A stretch of DNA of 64,000 nt from Fructobacillus americanaquae (GCF_024029775.1 NZ_CP097122.1:862001-926000), one strand, 5' to 3'; numbered from the stretch's first letter, positions 26,913 to 34,999 are shown. Made by a program: numbers and translations. Notes: a model not told the origin generated them from the sequence alone.

Positions 26913-27476
26913 TTATTTATGCTTATTTTGTTGGGTCTGAAGTTTTGAAAGACTATCAATAAGCATTTTAGCCTTTTTGTAAGTATCTTTTTCTAGTGCT
27001 TGAGTTGATGAAAAACCACCCGTTGACAAATATTTATATTCTGCATTTTCTTTTGCTTGTTCTGCAACGATTAAATCAACCCCCGGGTTTTCAGGGTCAA
27101 AATAATTCAGGTTATCAAAAAAGCTATTTAATGCTTTTACGGAATCGTCGTTTCCGTGATAGCAAAGCAGTTTAACAATTAAAGCCAAGCCGTCAATCGT
27201 CGGCGTGTTCTCTTTGTTGTTTTTTTCATTAAGTCTAGAAAGGCTTTCTATTAGCAAGTCAATGCCTTGGCTTGAAAATGTATCTAGTCCTTGAAGATGT
27301 GAGATAGGAACATCAAAAAAATCAGCAAGTTTTTGCCAAACTTGGTGTTTGCCATTCTTAATATACCCACTTTCATACCTCGAAAGAGTTGGCTGTGATA
27401 TGCCAACAACGGATGCAAGCTTAGTCAAGCTAATTTTTTTCTCTTGTCTTAATTGTTTAATTCTATTTTGTTCCAT
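26913..27476 (-). CDS. XRE-family repressor of the island
   Basis: A 187-aa DNA-binding protein. The N-terminal helix-turn-helix (IKQLRQEKKISLTKLASVVG, then ISQPTLSRYESG) fills residues 1-62. The remaining 125 residues are polar and helical without a recognised domain, so the ligand or partner that would relieve repression is unknown. It is divergent from the Cro-like gene across a 143-bp operator region. By position it is the lysogeny or Stl-type master repressor. Confidence 0.85.
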   Translation of the reverse strand: MEQNRIKQLRQEKKISLTKLASVVGISQPTLSRYESGYIKNGKHQVWQKLADFFDVPISHLQGLDTFSSQGIDLLIESLSRLNEKNNKENTPTIDGLALIVKLLCYHGNDDSVKALNSFFDNLNYFDPENPGVDLIVAEQAKENAEYKYLSTGGFSSTQALEKDTYKKAKMLIDSLSKLQTQQNKHK

Positions 27477-27619
27477 ATATGCAACCTTTTTGAGCCTAAG
27501 TATGGTTTTAGTTTAACAACTTATGCAATAAATGCAAACAAAAGTCCTTGACAATGTAAAAAATGCATAATATTATTGTTGATAACTATATGCATTTTAT
27601 GCATGAAAGGAGAAGTGAA
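27477..27619. promoter_or_regulatory. Divergent operator/promoter region of the island
   Basis: TTGACA (27548-27553), 17-bp spacer, TATTAT (27571-27576) drive the rightward genes. TTATGCA-type words recur: TTATGCAATAAATGCA near 27522, AAATGCATAA at 27561, TGCATTTTATGCA near 27591. They are likely repressor/Cro sites. Confidence 0.7.
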
Positions 27620-27814
27620 ATGAAAGCATTAACAACAAACTTTGTTGACGCCTTAACGATTAAGAAGGCACGAGAACGCCTGAACTATGGGCAGCTAGCG
27701 GAAAAAACAGGAGTTAATAGCGTGACTATCTCACGAATTATCAACCGCAAGGTAGATACAGTACAAGAGCGAACGTTCGACAAGTTGAACGACTGGCTAC
27801 TGGAGGAGGTATAG
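27620..27814 (+). CDS. Cro-like XRE-family regulator
   Basis: A 64-aa helix-turn-helix protein (ERLNYGQLAEKTGVNSVTIS is the motif region). ATG 27620 follows AAAGGAG. It is the first rightward gene of the island, facing the repressor, which is the place of Cro. The next gene starts 2 bp after its stop. Confidence 0.8.
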   Translation: MKALTTNFVDALTIKKARERLNYGQLAEKTGVNSVTISRIINRKVDTVQERTFDKLNDWLLEEV

Positions 27815-27816
27815 CA

Positions 27817-28014
27817 ATGGAACAAACATCACAGACAGTCACAGAATGGCCACGCTGGCTTAATTTGAAAAACTCTTCTAAGTATGCCGGTTGTTCGCCA
27901 AATACGTTCAAGCGTCATCTAGTGAAGGCTGGGCGAGTGAAGGCACACGTCACAGGGTATGGCGTTCTGTACGACCGTGACGAGATTATCAAAGTTATTA
28001 AAGGGTGGCACTAA
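27817..28014 (+). CDS. Excisionase-like helix-turn-helix protein
   Basis: A 65-aa protein with a winged-HTH pattern of the MerR/Xis type (SSKYAGCSPNTFKRHLVKAG) and a C-terminal YDRDEIIKVIKGWH. Proteins like this serve as excisionases or replication regulators in small integrated elements. It is coupled to the Cro-like gene (2 bp apart, GGAGG inside the upstream gene). Confidence 0.7.
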   Translation: MEQTSQTVTEWPRWLNLKNSSKYAGCSPNTFKRHLVKAGRVKAHVTGYGVLYDRDEIIKVIKGWH

Positions 28015-28025
28015 GGGGGGATGAT

Positions 28026-28124
28026 ATGGAAGTTTGGAATATTGTAATAACGCTTGTCACTGTGGCCGTTGTGGGTCTTGGTGGCGTAGAGGTTGGCTAC
28101 TATTTAGGAACTAACGAAAAGTAG
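28026..28124 (+). CDS. 32-aa membrane microprotein, unknown function
   Basis: Begins MEVWNIVITLVTVAVVGLGG and continues through a glycine-rich membrane helix to a short polar tail (GTNEK). GGGGGG lies 6 nt before ATG 28026. It sits between the excisionase-like gene and the broken replication genes. Similar one-helix peptides are common in phages and satellites but none is recognised here. Confidence 0.55.
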   Translation: MEVWNIVITLVTVAVVGLGGVEVGYYLGTNEK

Positions 28125-28141
28125 AAAGGAGAGCCGAAAGC

Positions 28142-28463
28142 ATGAATAAGGCACAAAAAAAAGACATCCCCCGAAGTTTGGCGACTAGATGGGAATGACT
28201 TGAACAAAACGCCTTTTAATACGGCTATTTGGCTACATTTTAACATGGAAAAACAAAAAGTAACAACGGTATATAAATTAGATCTTGAATTTATATCAGA
28301 TTCATCATCAGAGATTAACGCCATCACAAAGTTATTAGCGATAGCAATTAAAAATAAACAAGTGGACGAATATGACAGCGAAAAGGTATTAAAAAATAAA
28401 TCAGGTTTGTCCATTGAAATTGCTAACAAGATCGAAGAGTTGTGTTTGGAGATGGAGAAATAG
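28142..28463 (+). pseudogene. Replication-module protein, broken by a frameshift in an A8 tract
   Basis: ATG 28142 has an excellent AAAGGAGAG ribosome site but reads only 18 codons before TGA. Removing one base of the eight A at 28155-28162 restores a 106-codon frame through SPEVWRLDGNDLNKTPF and onward to the stop at 28463. The restored product is charged and helical and unrecognised. Translation could also begin at TTG 28200, with a poorer ribosome site. Slippage in the A tract might still give some full product. Confidence 0.65.
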
Positions 28464-28472
28464 GGGGAATTA

Positions 28473-29648
28473 ATGGCACTAAGAGCAGAATTAGCGACAA
28501 GGCTCAATAATGATATGAAAATCGGCCATGATGATTTTTTAGAAGATGATTTTTTGCTAGAAGATTTTGAAGACGATAGTTTAAACATCAAAATCAAAAA
28601 GGGCCAAATTGACAGCAATATAAATATACTCATTAATTTATATTTAGAAAGAAAAACAGAAAAATCCTTGAGTAGTAGAAACGTTAGTGAAGCTATCAAA
28701 ATGGCGGGTATTGAAAACCGTTTTTCATCTTCGCAACAATGGATAAAATCAAAAAAATGGGACAAAAAAACACGACTTTGGGACATCGGGAGCAAACTGT
28801 TTGGTATTGCTGACAATCGTGTTAACCGGGCTATTGGTATTTGGGTTGTGCACCTAGTAGCTGGAGCAGATGGTGAGAATGTTGGCACATTCCAGTACAC
28901 GCTGGATATTATTGGCAATCAGGGAACAGGAAAAACATCATTTTTAAAAAAGATTGGGCAAGAATTTTATACGGATCAAATCACGTCATTCAAGGATAAA
29001 GATGATTAAATGAAAATGCTTGTTTGCTTATTGGTTAATGATGATGAAATGCAAGTTAGTAAAGGCGAGAAACAAGAAAGGGAATTTAAAAAATTCGTAT
29101 CAACTGACGTTTTTTCTTATAGAAAGCCCTATGACTCTATGGCTACTCATAAAAATAGGCACTTTGTTATTGCTCGAACGACAAACAATAGTGATTATTT
29201 AACAGATCTAACAGGAAATAGACGAGTTATCCCGGTCTTGGTCAGTAAGAAAAAAATAGTTAATCCATCTTATGAATTGCCTGAAGAATGGTATAACAAT
29301 GTTTTAGCTGAAGCTTATCAATATTATCAATGTCATGACTTGTATTTGCTAAATAGGGAACTTGATCATTGTGACTTTACAGATATCACGGAATGTTTGA
29401 ACGAGAATATAGATATTAAAGACAACGTTATAGATATTATAAAAAAAGACTATCCAAAGGAAAAAGTTGTTCCTATGGCTGAGCTAAAATCGAAAGTATT
29501 AGAAAGTGGTATTAATTATTGGGCTAGTAGAAAAGATAAGGCTGTTATTAAAAGCCAAGTAAATGACGTCATGACTTACTTAGGATATACACAAGGAAGA
29601 CCTTCCATTAACGGGAAACAGGTTAGGTCATACATTCTTGAAGAATGA
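28473..29648 (+). pseudogene. VapE-type (virulence-associated E) helicase/primase, interrupted by an in-frame stop
   Basis: One frame spans 391 codons but carries a TAA at 29007-29009. Before it lie the N-terminal part and Walker A (GNQGTGKTSFLKKIG, about residues 149-163). After it come NDDEM (Walker B-like) and TTNNSDYLTDLTGNRR, both typical of the VapE/PF05272 fold used by phages and satellites for replication. The sequence around the stop reads KDKDD-stop-MKMLVCLLVNDDEM. A single TAT-to-TAA change would explain it. GGGGG precedes ATG 28473. The enzyme is probably inactive. Confidence 0.75.
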
Positions 29649-30024
29649 TAGTTAAATGTGTAAGACAAAAAAGGCTGAAATTTAGACAAAAAAAGCTATC
29701 TATATTTAAAAATGAAAGAAAAAATTAGTGTTTATATATCTAACTTTTGTCTTTTGTCTTGCCTTTGTCTAAGTTTTGTCTAAACAAAAAAGCCTTTATA
29801 TCAACCTTTATAGAGAGTTTAAGACAAAGACAATATATATTTATATAAAAAATAATATACGTATATATAGGGTATATATAGGGGTAAAAAGTTTAGGCGT
29901 ATTTTGGATGTCTTTTGTCTAAATCATAAAAAAACGGATTATCTAATGAGCTTTATAGCCTGAATAACTAAGAAAAGATAAAAAATGTTGCATTGTGCAA
30001 AAGGTCAAACGGTGGCAAAATAAG
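29649..30024. other. Iteron-like repeats and AT-rich region, likely island origin
   Basis: TTTTGTCTWA or its complement TWAGACAAAA occurs about eight times from 29661 to 29922 (29661, 29681, 29745, 29752, 29764, 29774, 29818, 29913). Between the last two lies a nearly pure A/T run (29833-29880). Repeats plus an easily melted stretch directly after a replication gene is the layout of a satellite or plasmid origin. Confidence 0.65.
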
Positions 30025-30072
30025 AGGCGTGACGTTGGTGGACTGTTAGAAGTTCTGAACGCACGCCTTTTT
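30025..30072 (+). terminator. Hairpin before the integrase gene
   Basis: AGGCGTG...CACGCCT long-loop stem followed by five T. Confidence 0.65.
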
Positions 30073-30128
30073 ATGATATCCCCCAAATTGCCTTTTGTAC
30101 ATAGCTAGGGTGCTATGGAGGCGACAAC

Positions 30129-31253
30129 ATGCAATTAAAAGAAGTTCAAACAAAGAAAGGCAAAGCGTGGGAAGTAGTCGGATATTTAGGACTACAGCCC
30201 AACGGGAAAAGAAAAAAGGTACAGAAGCGAGGTTTTTCAAGCAAACGAGAAGCAACAGCATGGTTTAACAATGAAGTAACACGGTTTAGCAACGGACAAA
30301 GTCAGTACAACGAAAAAGCCCCCAAAACAGTTTTTACTGTTCGAGAGCTTTATGAAATGTGGCTAGATGGTTACCAAAACACTGTAGAAGAAAGTAGCCT
30401 AGTGAAAGTATTAAGCTATTTTGACCTGCATATCTTGCCGACTTGGGGGAATACGACAATTAGTGAAATAACCCCGCTATCTTTACAGAAATATCTCAAC
30501 ACAATGCAGGCGAAACTGATTAAGTACAAAAAAGTAGTTGGCTACTTTAATCAACTTACTAAGATGGCCGTCAAGATGGACATGATAGACGTTGATCCGT
30601 TCACTAAGGTGGATATGCCAAGAGAGCGCAAGAGCCAGACGAAAAAGAAAGCCATGGACGCTGAAGAGTTCAAACGTTTTATCGAGGTGCTAGATGGTCA
30701 ATATTGCCAGATTAACAGGCAGGCTTACACGCTATTGAGATTGGTAGCCGTCACGGGGATGAGAACGGAAGAAGTTCTTGCCTTGCAGTGGAAACATGTA
30801 AATTTTGATGGCGGTTATATCACAATAGAGCAGGCGCTAGGCCGTGGTTTGCATGGCAACGGATACATCAAGGCCACGAAGTCAGAGACCAGCACAAGAA
30901 CAATTAAGGTAGCCAGTGACATGGTCAGGAAGTTGGCGCAATGGTATAACTTAAGCAAGAACAAAGAGCCTGATAGCTTTGTTTTCAATAACAACGGCAA
31001 ACCATTGCAACCGCTCCGACCCAATAAGTGGCTACATGAGGTTAGTGATAATTACAAAGTGGCCAACGGCATAGCCATGCATGGCTTGCGACATACTTGG
31101 ACAACATTAGCATTAGAACAAGGGGCAAGCGTGAAACAGGTACAAAGTTATTTAGGACATGCAGACGCCAATATCACGTTGAATGTTTATGCAGAAATTA
31201 CCAAGAAAGCCAGCGAACAAACGGGCGAAGTCTTGAGCAATTTAATTAGTTAA
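30129..31253 (+). CDS. int: Tyrosine integrase of the island
   Basis: A 374-aa site-specific recombinase. The N-terminal arm-binding domain (residues 1-55) is followed by a SAM-like core-binding domain (about 68-165) and the catalytic domain with R212 (TGMRTEE), K251, H318-x-x-R321 (HGLRHTW), H344 and nucleophile Y354 (NVYAEIT). All catalytic residues are present. It ends 69 bp before attR. GGAGGCG precedes ATG 30129. It belongs to the Tn916/phage integrase group that uses tRNA genes as targets. Confidence 0.96.
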   Translation: MQLKEVQTKKGKAWEVVGYLGLQPNGKRKKVQKRGFSSKREATAWFNNEVTRFSNGQSQYNEKAPKTVFTVRELYEMWLDGYQNTVEESSLVKVLSYFDLHILPTWGNTTISEITPLSLQKYLNTMQAKLIKYKKVVGYFNQLTKMAVKMDMIDVDPFTKVDMPRERKSQTKKKAMDAEEFKRFIEVLDGQYCQINRQAYTLLRLVAVTGMRTEEVLALQWKHVNFDGGYITIEQALGRGLHGNGYIKATKSETSTRTIKVASDMVRKLAQWYNLSKNKEPDSFVFNNNGKPLQPLRPNKWLHEVSDNYKVANGIAMHGLRHTWTTLALEQGASVKQVQSYLGHADANITLNVYAEITKKASEQTGEVLSNLIS

Positions 31254-31321
31254 AAAAGCAGAAGTAGCGGAAAAAGTAGAGGAAAAAACTTAAAACGTTG
31301 ATATGACTGGGCTTATTGGAG

Positions 31322-31350
31322 TCCCTTCTTCTCCATGAGTACCATCAGGG
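31322..31350. repeat. attR core (29-bp direct repeat, right copy)
   Basis: Identical to 25037-25065. The chromosome side beyond it (31351-31401) still resembles the inner left end of the island. Confidence 0.93.
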
Positions 31351-31474
31351 AACGTCAAGAGGCGTCACAAATACCAGTCTTAAGCGATTTTGATTTTTTG
31401 AGTAATCAAGAGAAGTCAAGAGTAAATTACAAAAATGGTACTTTTTTGGCACAAGAAAAGTACGGCTAAAGGAC

Positions 31475-31509
31475 AAAAAAGCTTACGATTTTAAATCGTA
31501 AGCTTTTTA
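31475..31509. terminator. Terminator of the GNAT gene (bidirectional)
   Basis: AAGCTTACGATTT / AAATCGTAAGCTT palindrome with flanking A and T runs. Confidence 0.9.
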
Positions 31510-31561
31510 TTGAATCTTTATTACGGTTGAAATCTAACATTGTCTTTAACAATCTCGATAA

Positions 31562-32053
31562 TTAAAGCTTTTTCATCATGTTATACCAAGTCTCACCAGC
31601 ATGTTGAGAATTAGAAATGCCGTCGACTTGATAACCGTTTCTTTCATAAAATGGAACCAATTTTTCTAAACATGTTAGGGTTATTAACTGTCGTCCTTGT
31701 TGCTCAGCAACTATGGCCAACTGTTGCAATAATTGACTTGCAATGCCCATTTTTTGTTTGTCTGGTGATACTACCAAACTAAGAATTGTTTGATAAGGTG
31801 CATGCACTGAATTTGGAACTGAAGTTTCAAATAGGTTGTCTGTAATATAACGTTCCGTCGAAGCCGGACCGACAATATAACCTGCAGGATCTTCCTGTTC
31901 ATCATAGGCAACAATAAAAGTATCTGGGATAACTTTTATTCGTTCTAACATGCTGTTTGCAGTAGCCGCTTCAGCTTCAGAAAACCCTGAATGTTCAATA
32001 TTCATAATTTTATCTAGATCATTTTTATTTGGTTTACCAAAAGTAATTGCCAT
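31562..32053 (-). CDS. GNAT-family N-acetyltransferase
   Basis: A 163-aa acetyl-CoA-dependent acetyltransferase. The acetyl-CoA-binding motif A is seen in LSLVVSPDKQKMGIASQLLQ, and LVPFYERNGYQ is the usual C-terminal motif. The layout resembles arylalkylamine-type GNATs; the substrate is not known. Start 32053 follows AGGAGA by 7 nt; an earlier in-frame ATG is rejected. It lies just outside the right end of the island. Confidence 0.85.
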   Translation of the reverse strand: MAITFGKPNKNDLDKIMNIEHSGFSEAEAATANSMLERIKVIPDTFIVAYDEQEDPAGYIVGPASTERYITDNLFETSVPNSVHAPYQTILSLVVSPDKQKMGIASQLLQQLAIVAEQQGRQLITLTCLEKLVPFYERNGYQVDGISNSQHAGETWYNMMKKL

Positions 32054-32180
32054 ACGTAGTCTCCTGTACTGGGCCGTGACATGGATTGTCACTGATTAAG
32101 TAGTTTGGTTAAAAAATGTTCGTAAAGGGCCACAACCCGAATTAGAGTAGTGGGCATTTAATATCATCGATTCAATCTTT

Positions 32181-32704
32181 TTATTGCTGACTGGCAAACC
32201 AGTCTTCTTGAAAAATAACGTAGTGGTCGAAGTCGACCCAATTACCAGCATAAAAGACTTCATTTTTTGAAGTGCCTTCTTTAACAAAACCAGCCTTAGT
32301 ATAGGCCCTTACAGCCCCCGTGTTGAAAGGGAAAACTGACAATTTTATTTTATGCATGTTTAAGTTATTGAAACCATAGTCTAATATCAAGGACAGTGTT
32401 TCTTGACCGTATCCTTTAGACCGATCTTCTTCCTTTGGAAAACCAATACCTAGTTCACAAGAATGGTTACGAATACTGATGTTTGATAGACTAACAAACC
32501 CAATTAAGCTATCATCATCGACCGTGCGAACAGTAAACTCAACAGTTTCGTTACTTCTAGAAGAATTACGAAAAATCTTTTCCCAATCCTCTGCCGTAAA
32601 AGGGTGAATGACGTCATCAGACAGTGGATTAATAAAGTTTTCATCCCATTGCCAGCTGGCGAAGTTATCGCCATCACCCTCATGATAATGTGATAATTTT
32701 ACAT
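32181..32704 (-). pseudogene. RimJ/RimL-type GNAT acetyltransferase with a damaged start
   Basis: A 165-170 codon frame is open on the minus strand (KLSHYHEGDGDNFASWQWDE onward) with motif A at ELGIGFPKEEDRSKGYGQET and the C-terminal FNTGAVRAYTKAGF. The only well-placed ATG (32704, behind AAAGGA) is followed at once by TAA. The coding frame is displaced by two bases from it, as if TA had been inserted after ATG. No other good start is in frame until TTG 32390, which would remove half the domain. Probably inactive. Confidence 0.7.
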
Positions 32705-32876
32705 TTTTTCCTTTTCAATCTCGTATTGTCGCTATGATAGACAAAAATCGACTCGATGGTTGCCTTTTTTAAATCAGTAAAACCTGACTCTTAAAGTTGC
32801 TTTGCTTAATATTACAAACAGTATAACTTAAAACGGATTAGTTTATGTGGGTGGTTGGCATTCAATTTACTGATAG

Positions 32877-32919
32877 CAAAAAGACGAAAAACAAAATCTA
32901 TTGTTTTTCGTCTTTTTTT
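32877..32919. terminator. Bidirectional terminator at the merR 3' end
   Basis: AAAAAGACGAAAAACAA / TTGTTTTTCGTCTTTTT long stem; the merR stop codon lies in its loop. Confidence 0.88.
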
Positions 32920-33335
32920 GCTGACAGCCAGTCAACAAAATGTTCATATAAATTCTGGTCACGGTCACGCAGTTGGCCGGTATACATGTCGATCTTATGG
33001 TTCAGCAAGTTGAGGTTTTCTTGGTATCGTTGTAATTTGTCTGCTACTTGTTTTCGATGACGTACTAAAATATGTAAAATTTCTTCTTCATAATCGCTAC
33101 CATACCGCCGCAATTTGACAAAGTGTTTCAAATCCTCGATTGACATATCGGTAGAACGCATGTGTTCAATAAAAAGTAACCAATTGACATCGTCTTCGCT
33201 ATAAATTCGAATATTAGAAGGGGTCCGATCAGGAACAATCAGTCTCTCTTTTTCATAGTAGCGGAGTGTGTACTCAGTTAAACCGGTTTTTTCCGCAACG
33301 TCTTTGATTTTAAAAGTTTGTTTTTTGTTAGCCAT
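32898..33335 (-). CDS. MerR-family transcription regulator
   Basis: A 145-aa regulator. The N-terminal winged HTH shows FKIKDVAEKTGLTEYTLRYY followed by an ERLIVPDRTPSNIRIY wing. A coiled coil (about residues 75-125) follows, with no cysteines, so metal sensing is unlikely. It is closest in outline to AdhR/NmlR-type aldehyde or electrophile regulators. TATAAT lies only 6 bp before ATG, so the mRNA is probably leaderless. Divergent from the operon it likely controls. Confidence 0.88.
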   Translation of the reverse strand: MANKKQTFKIKDVAEKTGLTEYTLRYYEKERLIVPDRTPSNIRIYSEDDVNWLLFIEHMRSTDMSIEDLKHFVKLRRYGSDYEEEILHILVRHRKQVADKLQRYQENLNLLNHKIDMYTGQLRDRDQNLYEHFVDWLSAKKDEKQ

Positions 33336-33356
33336 GCAAAAATTATAGCACAACCA

Positions 33357-33387
33357 TTGACCTAGAGTTAACTCTAGGGATTAAAAT
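33357..33387 (+). promoter_or_regulatory. MerR-type promoter with 19-bp spacer and operator palindrome
   Basis: TTGACC (33357-33362), 19-bp spacer, TAAAAT (33382-33387). The spacer carries CCTAGAGTTAACTCTAGG (33361-33378), a perfect 18-bp palindrome. The overlong spacer and palindrome are the hallmark of MerR-activated promoters. Confidence 0.88.
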
Positions 33388-33411
33388 AACCATATCAATA
33401 GGAGGACTACT

Positions 33412-33735
33412 ATGAAAGATAAAGTAACAGCAGGTCGTGATCAACTGGGCCAGGTTGCTCCTGATTTTGCCAGATATAATGATGATATTTTATTTGGTGA
33501 AGTCTGGGCCGATGATACCTTGAATCCAAAGACGAGAAGTATAGCAACCAATTCGGCTTTGATTTCGATGGGAGCTTTTGAGCAATTACCGTTTCACATG
33601 GCGAAAGCCAAAGAAAATGGTGTTAGTGAAGAAGAGATGGCTGCGTTGATTACGCAATTAGCCTTTTATACAGGTTGGCCAAAAGGGTGGTCGGCCTTTA
33701 GTATTCTGAAAAATGTATACGGGGGAGAACAATGA
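33412..33735 (+). CDS. Carboxymuconolactone decarboxylase family protein
   Basis: A 107-aa CMD/AhpD-fold protein. The family pattern LNPKTRSIATNSALISMGAF, then HMAKAKENGVSEEEMAALIT and AFYTGWPKGWSAF is clear. The AhpD CxxC pair is absent, so it is of the YurZ/gamma-CMD type without thiol peroxidase activity. First gene of the MerR-controlled operon, overlapping the cupin gene by 4 bp; probable stress-related redox or detoxification role. Confidence 0.87.
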   Translation: MKDKVTAGRDQLGQVAPDFARYNDDILFGEVWADDTLNPKTRSIATNSALISMGAFEQLPFHMAKAKENGVSEEEMAALITQLAFYTGWPKGWSAFSILKNVYGGEQ

Positions 33736-34136
33736 CAAAATTTAATGAATTGGAAAATGGTGGTATTTTTGGCAAAGGAATCCCAAACCCATATGGGCAA
33801 TTCTTTATTGGTGATACGTTTTTAAATGGTTTAACCACTAGTCCCGATGAAAAAATTTCAGTTGGGACGGTTACCTTTGAACCTGGGTCACGAAATAACT
33901 GGCATATTCACCATGATGGGTATCAAATTTTGCTCGTTACTGACGGAAAAGGCTGGTATCAAGAAGAAGGTCAACCTGCTCAATCTTTGAAACAGGGGGA
34001 TGTGATTGTGACTAAAGATGGTATTAAACATTGGCATGGAGCGCAGGCGGACTCTTGGTTTGAACACATTGCGATTACGGCTGGAACACCTGAATGGTTG
34101 GAGCCTGTTGATGATAAAACATACCAAAATTTATAG
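33732..34136 (+). CDS. Cupin-domain protein
   Basis: A 134-aa single-cupin protein. Motif 1 appears as PGSRNNWHIHHDGYQILLV (metal-binding His, His and Gln positions) and motif 2 as KQGDVIVTKDGIKHWHGA. It begins with the ATGA overlap from the CMD gene. CMD plus cupin plus aldo/keto reductase sets are frequent in lactic acid bacteria under MerR control. The reaction is unknown. Confidence 0.88.
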   Translation: MTKFNELENGGIFGKGIPNPYGQFFIGDTFLNGLTTSPDEKISVGTVTFEPGSRNNWHIHHDGYQILLVTDGKGWYQEEGQPAQSLKQGDVIVTKDGIKHWHGAQADSWFEHIAITAGTPEWLEPVDDKTYQNL

Positions 34137-34147
34137 GAGAAATTCAG

Positions 34148-34999
34148 TTGTTAGAAGAAACATATCAATTATCAAATCAAGTAAAGATTCCTAAGATTGC
34201 ATTTGGTACTTGGCTACTTGATAATCAAGAAGTTGTTGGAGCAGTTGAGAATGCTATCAAGGTTGGTTATCGCCACATTGATACGGCCTCTGCTTATGGC
34301 AATGAAGAGGGCGTTGGTCAGGGGATTCGAAATGCTGGTATCAAGCGTTCAGAAGTATTTGTGACAACGAAATTAGCTGCTGAGGTCAAGGATTATAAAA
34401 CAGCGAAAGCCGAAATCGATAATGCTTTAAGCAGGCTCAAGGTTGACTATATTGACCTCTTGTTAATTCATTCGCCAAAGCCTTGGGCTGATTATAAGGG
34501 GACTGATCATTATTTTGAGGGAAATTTAGCGACATGGCAAGCTATGGAAGAGGCATACGCTGAGGGTAAGGTCAAAGCAATTGGTGTGGCAAACTTTGAA
34601 CAGGTGGACCTGCAAAATTTAATTAAGAACGGTCACATTAAGCCGATGGTGAATCAAGTCTTGGCACATATTGGGCACATGCCACTTGAATTAATCAATT
34701 ATGCTCAGCAGCATGACATCTTAGTTGAGGCACATTCACCATTCGGTCATGGTGATTTGATGAATAATGTCGAAATTAAGCAACTGGCTAGCAAACTAAA
34801 TGTTACGGTTCCTCAATTAGCAGTCCGATACCTGTTGGAATTGGGCTTGTTGCCTTTGCCAAAGGCATCGACTGTGGAACATATGAAGATGAACGCTGCC
34901 ACTAATTTTGTGATTCCAACTGAAATGATGCAGAAATTAACGGAGTTTTCTGGATTGAAATATTCAGACAGCACTTCTGTTTTCCCTGTTTATCAATGA
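34148..34999 (+). CDS. Aldo/keto reductase
   Basis: A 283-aa NADPH-dependent reductase of the AKR5-like group. The catalytic tetrad is D45, Y50, K75 and H108 (RHIDTASAYGNEE, VTTKL, LLLIHSP). TTG 34148 is the start, 9 nt after AGGAGA; no ATG is available nearby. It is the last gene of the MerR operon; the likely substrates are aldehydes or methylglyoxal-type electrophiles. Confidence 0.9.
   Translation: MLEETYQLSNQVKIPKIAFGTWLLDNQEVVGAVENAIKVGYRHIDTASAYGNEEGVGQGIRNAGIKRSEVFVTTKLAAEVKDYKTAKAEIDNALSRLKVDYIDLLLIHSPKPWADYKGTDHYFEGNLATWQAMEEAYAEGKVKAIGVANFEQVDLQNLIKNGHIKPMVNQVLAHIGHMPLELINYAQQHDILVEAHSPFGHGDLMNNVEIKQLASKLNVTVPQLAVRYLLELGLLPLPKASTVEHMKMNAATNFVIPTEMMQKLTEFSGLKYSDSTSVFPVYQ

Larger units (their letters stand above)
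25037..31350. mobile_element. Integrated island at tRNA-Ser (decayed phage-satellite/PICI-like)
   Basis: A 6.3-kb element bounded by a perfect 29-bp direct repeat (25037-25065 and 31322-31350) whose left copy completes tRNA-Ser. It contains a tyrosine integrase at the right end, divergent XRE regulators with an operator region, an excisionase-like HTH protein, broken VapE-type replication genes, an iteron-rich AT region, a YjdF cargo gene and microproteins. No capsid, packaging or conjugation gene is seen. The base composition is more AT-rich than the flanks. The satellite class is inferred from gene content. Confidence 0.9.

Noticed and set aside
28100-28918. 272-codon minus-strand open frame opposite the replication genes
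   Set aside because: Low-complexity Ser/Phe/Leu composition, no ribosome site, and entirely antisense to the VapE-type genes, which show family motifs.
32096-32287. 63-codon minus-strand frame in the broken GNAT gene
   Set aside because: Overlaps the conserved GNAT frame in another phase and shows no motif.
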